Below are positions 61,907 through 64,000 of a stretch of 64,000 bases of DNA, in pieces (position 1 is the first letter of the stretch; every line of letters begins with the position of its first letter). The notes beneath the pieces were generated by a model that had not been told where the DNA came from, did no database searches, and saw only the letters and a program-made list of their open reading frames with translations. The position numbers and the translations under genes are program-made. Origin of the DNA: JANLVI01 sp031363915 (GTDB lineage Bacteria > Vulcanimicrobiota > Vulcanimicrobiia > Vulcanimicrobiales > Vulcanimicrobiaceae); NCBI GenBank assembly GCA_031363915.1, contig JANLVI010000007.1:186001-250000 (forward strand), given 5' to 3'.

Positions 61907-62964
61907 ACCTGCAGCACTTTCGTTTTTTCGATCGCGGGGGCGATCGCGTTGTAAAACGCGTGCGGTCCGTAACGCACGAGATCGTCGACCGGCAAATGCG
62001 TCTGTGCTTTCGCATCGGCGATTGCGGCTTTCGCTTCATCGTCGTTCAGTCCGAGCGTGTTGAGCGCGATGCCGACGACCTTCGCCGGCTTGACGGTGCC
62101 GCAGAGGCCTTCGTACGTGCGGATCAACTCGCGATACGAAAGCAGCGGCACGCCGTAGCCTTCGATCTCCGTGCGCTTACACAGATGGACGAGGACCAGT
62201 GCATCGGGCGCGCTCCCGTAGAGAAGCGCGAGCGTCACGGGCGCGTATGCCGGATGATTGATGCCGCCTTGACCTTCGACGACGAGCAGGTCGCCCGCAT
62301 GCCGTTCGCCTTCGAGGACGAGCTGTTCGGCTGCACCGGGTGCGAAGTCGGCGATAACGCGATCGATCGCCGTCCCCCAGCCGGCGATCGCGATCCCCGT
62401 TTGCCCGGTTGGCACGAATGTGGCTTTGACGCCGCGTTCGCGTGCAGCACGCGCGATCTCGAGCGACGCAGTCATTTTCCCGACGGCGCAATCACTGCCG
62501 ACGGTGAGCAGAATCTTCGCTTCGATATCGTACGCAGCGCCCGAGAAGAGCGGCGCGGCGGGCGGTAACCGCAGATCCCAAATGCGCGTGTCGTGTTCGC
62601 CTGCGAGTCGCCGAAATTCGGTATCGTCGCCGAGGAAATCGTGCAGGCCGCTGACGACTTCGAGCTTCGCGCGAATCGCCGCGCCGACTTCCGCGCGCCA
62701 TTCCGGCGGCAGCGCGCCGCCGGGTGGTGCGGTTCCGATCAAAAGGCTCGTCGGTCCGAAGACGAGGCCCTCGGCGACGCTCGCGACGATCGGCGCGTCG
62801 GAATCGAGATACGGCACGACCTCACGTACGGTCTTTCCGGCATGATCGGGATCGATGACGGCGACGGTGAGGTCGGTCGAATAAGCGATGACGCCGTGCG
62901 CGGTCTTCGCAGCGCGCGTTGCAAATTGGTGCGGTGCGAGGATGATGTAGCGGCGCTCGATCAT
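61903..62964 (-). CDS. DUF1611 P-loop protein (DgcN-like)
   Basis: The 353-residue protein has a Rossmann-like N-terminal half and a P-loop GSDCAVGKMTASLEI in the C-terminal half, followed by VEGQGGINHPAY. This is the DUF1611 family, members of which (DgcN) are paired with the dipeptide epimerase DgcA in D-glutamate metabolism. Pairing with the epimerase upstream is visible here. Confidence 0.88.
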   Translation of the reverse strand: MIERRYIILAPHQFATRAAKTAHGVIAYSTDLTVAVIDPDHAGKTVREVVPYLDSDAPIVASVAEGLVFGPTSLLIGTAPPGGALPPEWRAEVGAAIRAKLEVVSGLHDFLGDDTEFRRLAGEHDTRIWDLRLPPAAPLFSGAAYDIEAKILLTVGSDCAVGKMTASLEIARAARERGVKATFVPTGQTGIAIAGWGTAIDRVIADFAPGAAEQLVLEGERHAGDLLVVEGQGGINHPAYAPVTLALLYGSAPDALVLVHLCKRTEIEGYGVPLLSYRELIRTYEGLCGTVKPAKVVGIALNTLGLNDDEAKAAIADAKAQTHLPVDDLVRYGPHAFYNAIAPAIEKTKVLQV

Positions 62965-63971
62965 CGCGCGGCCTTCGCGGTTTCGTTCACGCCAAGACCC
63001 GGTCCGTCGGGTAAGACGATCTTGCCGCGATCGTAGGTGATGCCGGTAAATGGATCGCTTGCGGTGAGAAACGGTCCGTCGAGATCGGCCCAGTCGACGA
63101 GCGGCGAAATCTGCGCCGCAGCCGTCGTGAGGATTTGACTTTCGAGCATACAGCCGAGCATGATTTTAAAACCGAGTGCCCGCGCGACGTGCACCATTTC
63201 GAGTGCCGCGCGAATTCCGCCGCACTTGACGAGTTTGATATTGATGCCGTCGACACAGCCGATGAGTTTGGGCAGATCGCGTGCGTCGATCGAGTCTTCA
63301 TCCGTCACGATCGGGATCGCGGAGCGTTCGCGGATGTAGCGCAGTTTCGCGGGTGAGCCGGCGGGGATCGGCTGCTCGCAGAATTCGATGTCGTATTTCG
63401 CAAGTTCCGCCAGCATTGCCACGCTCGACTCCGGCGTCCAGCCCTCGTTTGCATCGACGCGGATTGTGCCGGTGTAGACCGCGCGAATCGCTGCGATGGT
63501 GTCGATCTCGTTCCCTTTGCCGAGCTTCACTTTAATCACGGGATGCGCCCCCACTTCACGCGTCTTCGCGACCATCGTGTCGATCGTGTCGATACCGATC
63601 GTGAACGACGTGAGCGGCGTTTTGGTCGGATCGAGTCCGAAGAGTTGCCAAAGCGGGCGCCCCAGATCCTTACCGATCCAGTCGTGCAAGGCGATATCGA
63701 GGCCGCAGCGCTGCGCGGGCGTCCAGCCTGCGAGCAAGTCTTCCAAACGGTACGGATCGTCGCTTGCCAGTACGTGCGCGGCATAGCCCCCGCGGACGGT
63801 CGCCACGGACTCGTCGTACCGCATCGATGGTGCCGTTTCGCCGAAGCCTTCGATGCCGCGGGCCTGCACCCGGACGACCGCGGTCTTTGCGGTTGTCTCC
63901 GTACTGCGCGCGATCGTGAAAGCGTGCTTGAGCGGAAGTTCCAGGGCGTCGACCTGCAGTGTGAGGTTCAC
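62961..63971 (-). CDS. L-Ala-D/L-Glu-type dipeptide epimerase
   Basis: The 336-residue enolase-superfamily enzyme has the first catalytic lysine pair K147/K149 (IKVKLG), metal ligands D173 (RVDANEGW), E199 (CEQPI) and the acid at 224 (TDEDS), and the second catalytic lysine K246 (NIKLVKCGG). This fits dipeptide epimerases that act in murein-peptide recycling. It heads the cluster with DUF1611 gene, binding protein and C39 protein. The window ends 29 bases upstream of its start. Confidence 0.92.
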   Translation of the reverse strand: MNLTLQVDALELPLKHAFTIARSTETTAKTAVVRVQARGIEGFGETAPSMRYDESVATVRGGYAAHVLASDDPYRLEDLLAGWTPAQRCGLDIALHDWIGKDLGRPLWQLFGLDPTKTPLTSFTIGIDTIDTMVAKTREVGAHPVIKVKLGKGNEIDTIAAIRAVYTGTIRVDANEGWTPESSVAMLAELAKYDIEFCEQPIPAGSPAKLRYIRERSAIPIVTDEDSIDARDLPKLIGCVDGINIKLVKCGGIRAALEMVHVARALGFKIMLGCMLESQILTTAAAQISPLVDWADLDGPFLTASDPFTGITYDRGKIVLPDGPGLGVNETAKAAR

Positions 63972-64000
63972 GGCGCGAGCTTCCGCGCGCTACGCGCAGG

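Noticed and set aside
1..64000. tRNA genes, CRISPR arrays, insertion sequences or prophage genes
   Set aside because: No cloverleaf-like T-loop blocks in the gaps, no regular direct-repeat arrays, no transposase, integrase or phage structural motifs were seen.

Overview
The window is GC-rich chromosomal DNA from a diderm (outer-membrane) bacterium. Evidence for an outer membrane is an LPS heptose and core-glycosyltransferase operon, lipoproteins, a large outer-membrane barrel and a collapsed TonB-receptor-like remnant. Other traits look like those of Terrabacteria and Firmicutes: ribosomal protein L27 with a cleavable N-terminal extension, an M-box magnesium riboswitch, a CsaA-type tRNA-binding protein and a Soj/Spo0J locus with canonical parS. 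This mix fits Candidatus Eremiobacterota (WPS-2) or a relative. That is an inference from style and gene content, not from a marker-gene search. The mnmG-rsmG-(cca)-parA-parB order with perfect parS places the left end near the replication origin.

Layout. 1-5050: mnmG end, rsmG, cca, parA, parB and a secreted protein, with two parS sites. 5150-7142: lipoprotein, thiE and a thiD-like kinase. 7146-9670: zinc-ribbon protein, trpS and an aminotransferase. 9733-15186: an unrecognised cluster with a giant repeat protein, a membrane-anchored protein and a winged-helix/TPR regulator, followed by a TonB-receptor remnant and a secreted protein. 16048-20847 (minus): the cell-shape operon maf-mreB-mreC-mreD-mrdA. 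20932-24884 (minus): DUF3465 lipoprotein, lysA, nadD, obgE and rpmA. 25159-27403 (minus): cytochrome P450 and a secreted protein. 27530-36106: fabF, rnc, smc, purH, EamA transporter and glyoxalase-fold protein. 36432-37358: SPFH protein. 37366-38170: a decay zone with a broken paiB and an ABC-permease remnant. 38214-42248 (minus): outer-membrane protein and an NRAMP-type transporter with an elaborate leader. 42291-44606 (minus): three minor pilin-like genes. 44662-57434: one tight operon running from hisS through accB, heptose synthesis and glycosyltransferases to aspS. 57440-63971: small protein, uracil-DNA glycosylase, broken fosmidomycin-resistance-type MFS gene, trmL, and a muropeptide-recycling-like cluster of C39 protein, peptide-binding lipoprotein, DUF1611 protein and dipeptide epimerase.

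The most interesting locus is the leader of the NRAMP-family gene (41767-42248, minus strand). It has a promoter, an M-box Mg2+ riboswitch, an intrinsic terminator, a 29-codon acidic/proline-rich leader ORF with a near-perfect Shine-Dalgarno sequence, and a 25-codon ORF whose stop overlaps the transporter start. The transporter has a non-canonical metal site, consistent with Mg2+ rather than Mn2+/Fe2+. The layout recalls the proline-rich mgtL leader peptide of enterobacteria, but combined with a riboswitch and a different transporter family.

No tRNA, rRNA, CRISPR array, insertion sequence or prophage was recognised. No stretch over 300 bases is unexplained once the leader region 41771-42290 and the pseudogene zone 37366-38213 are counted.
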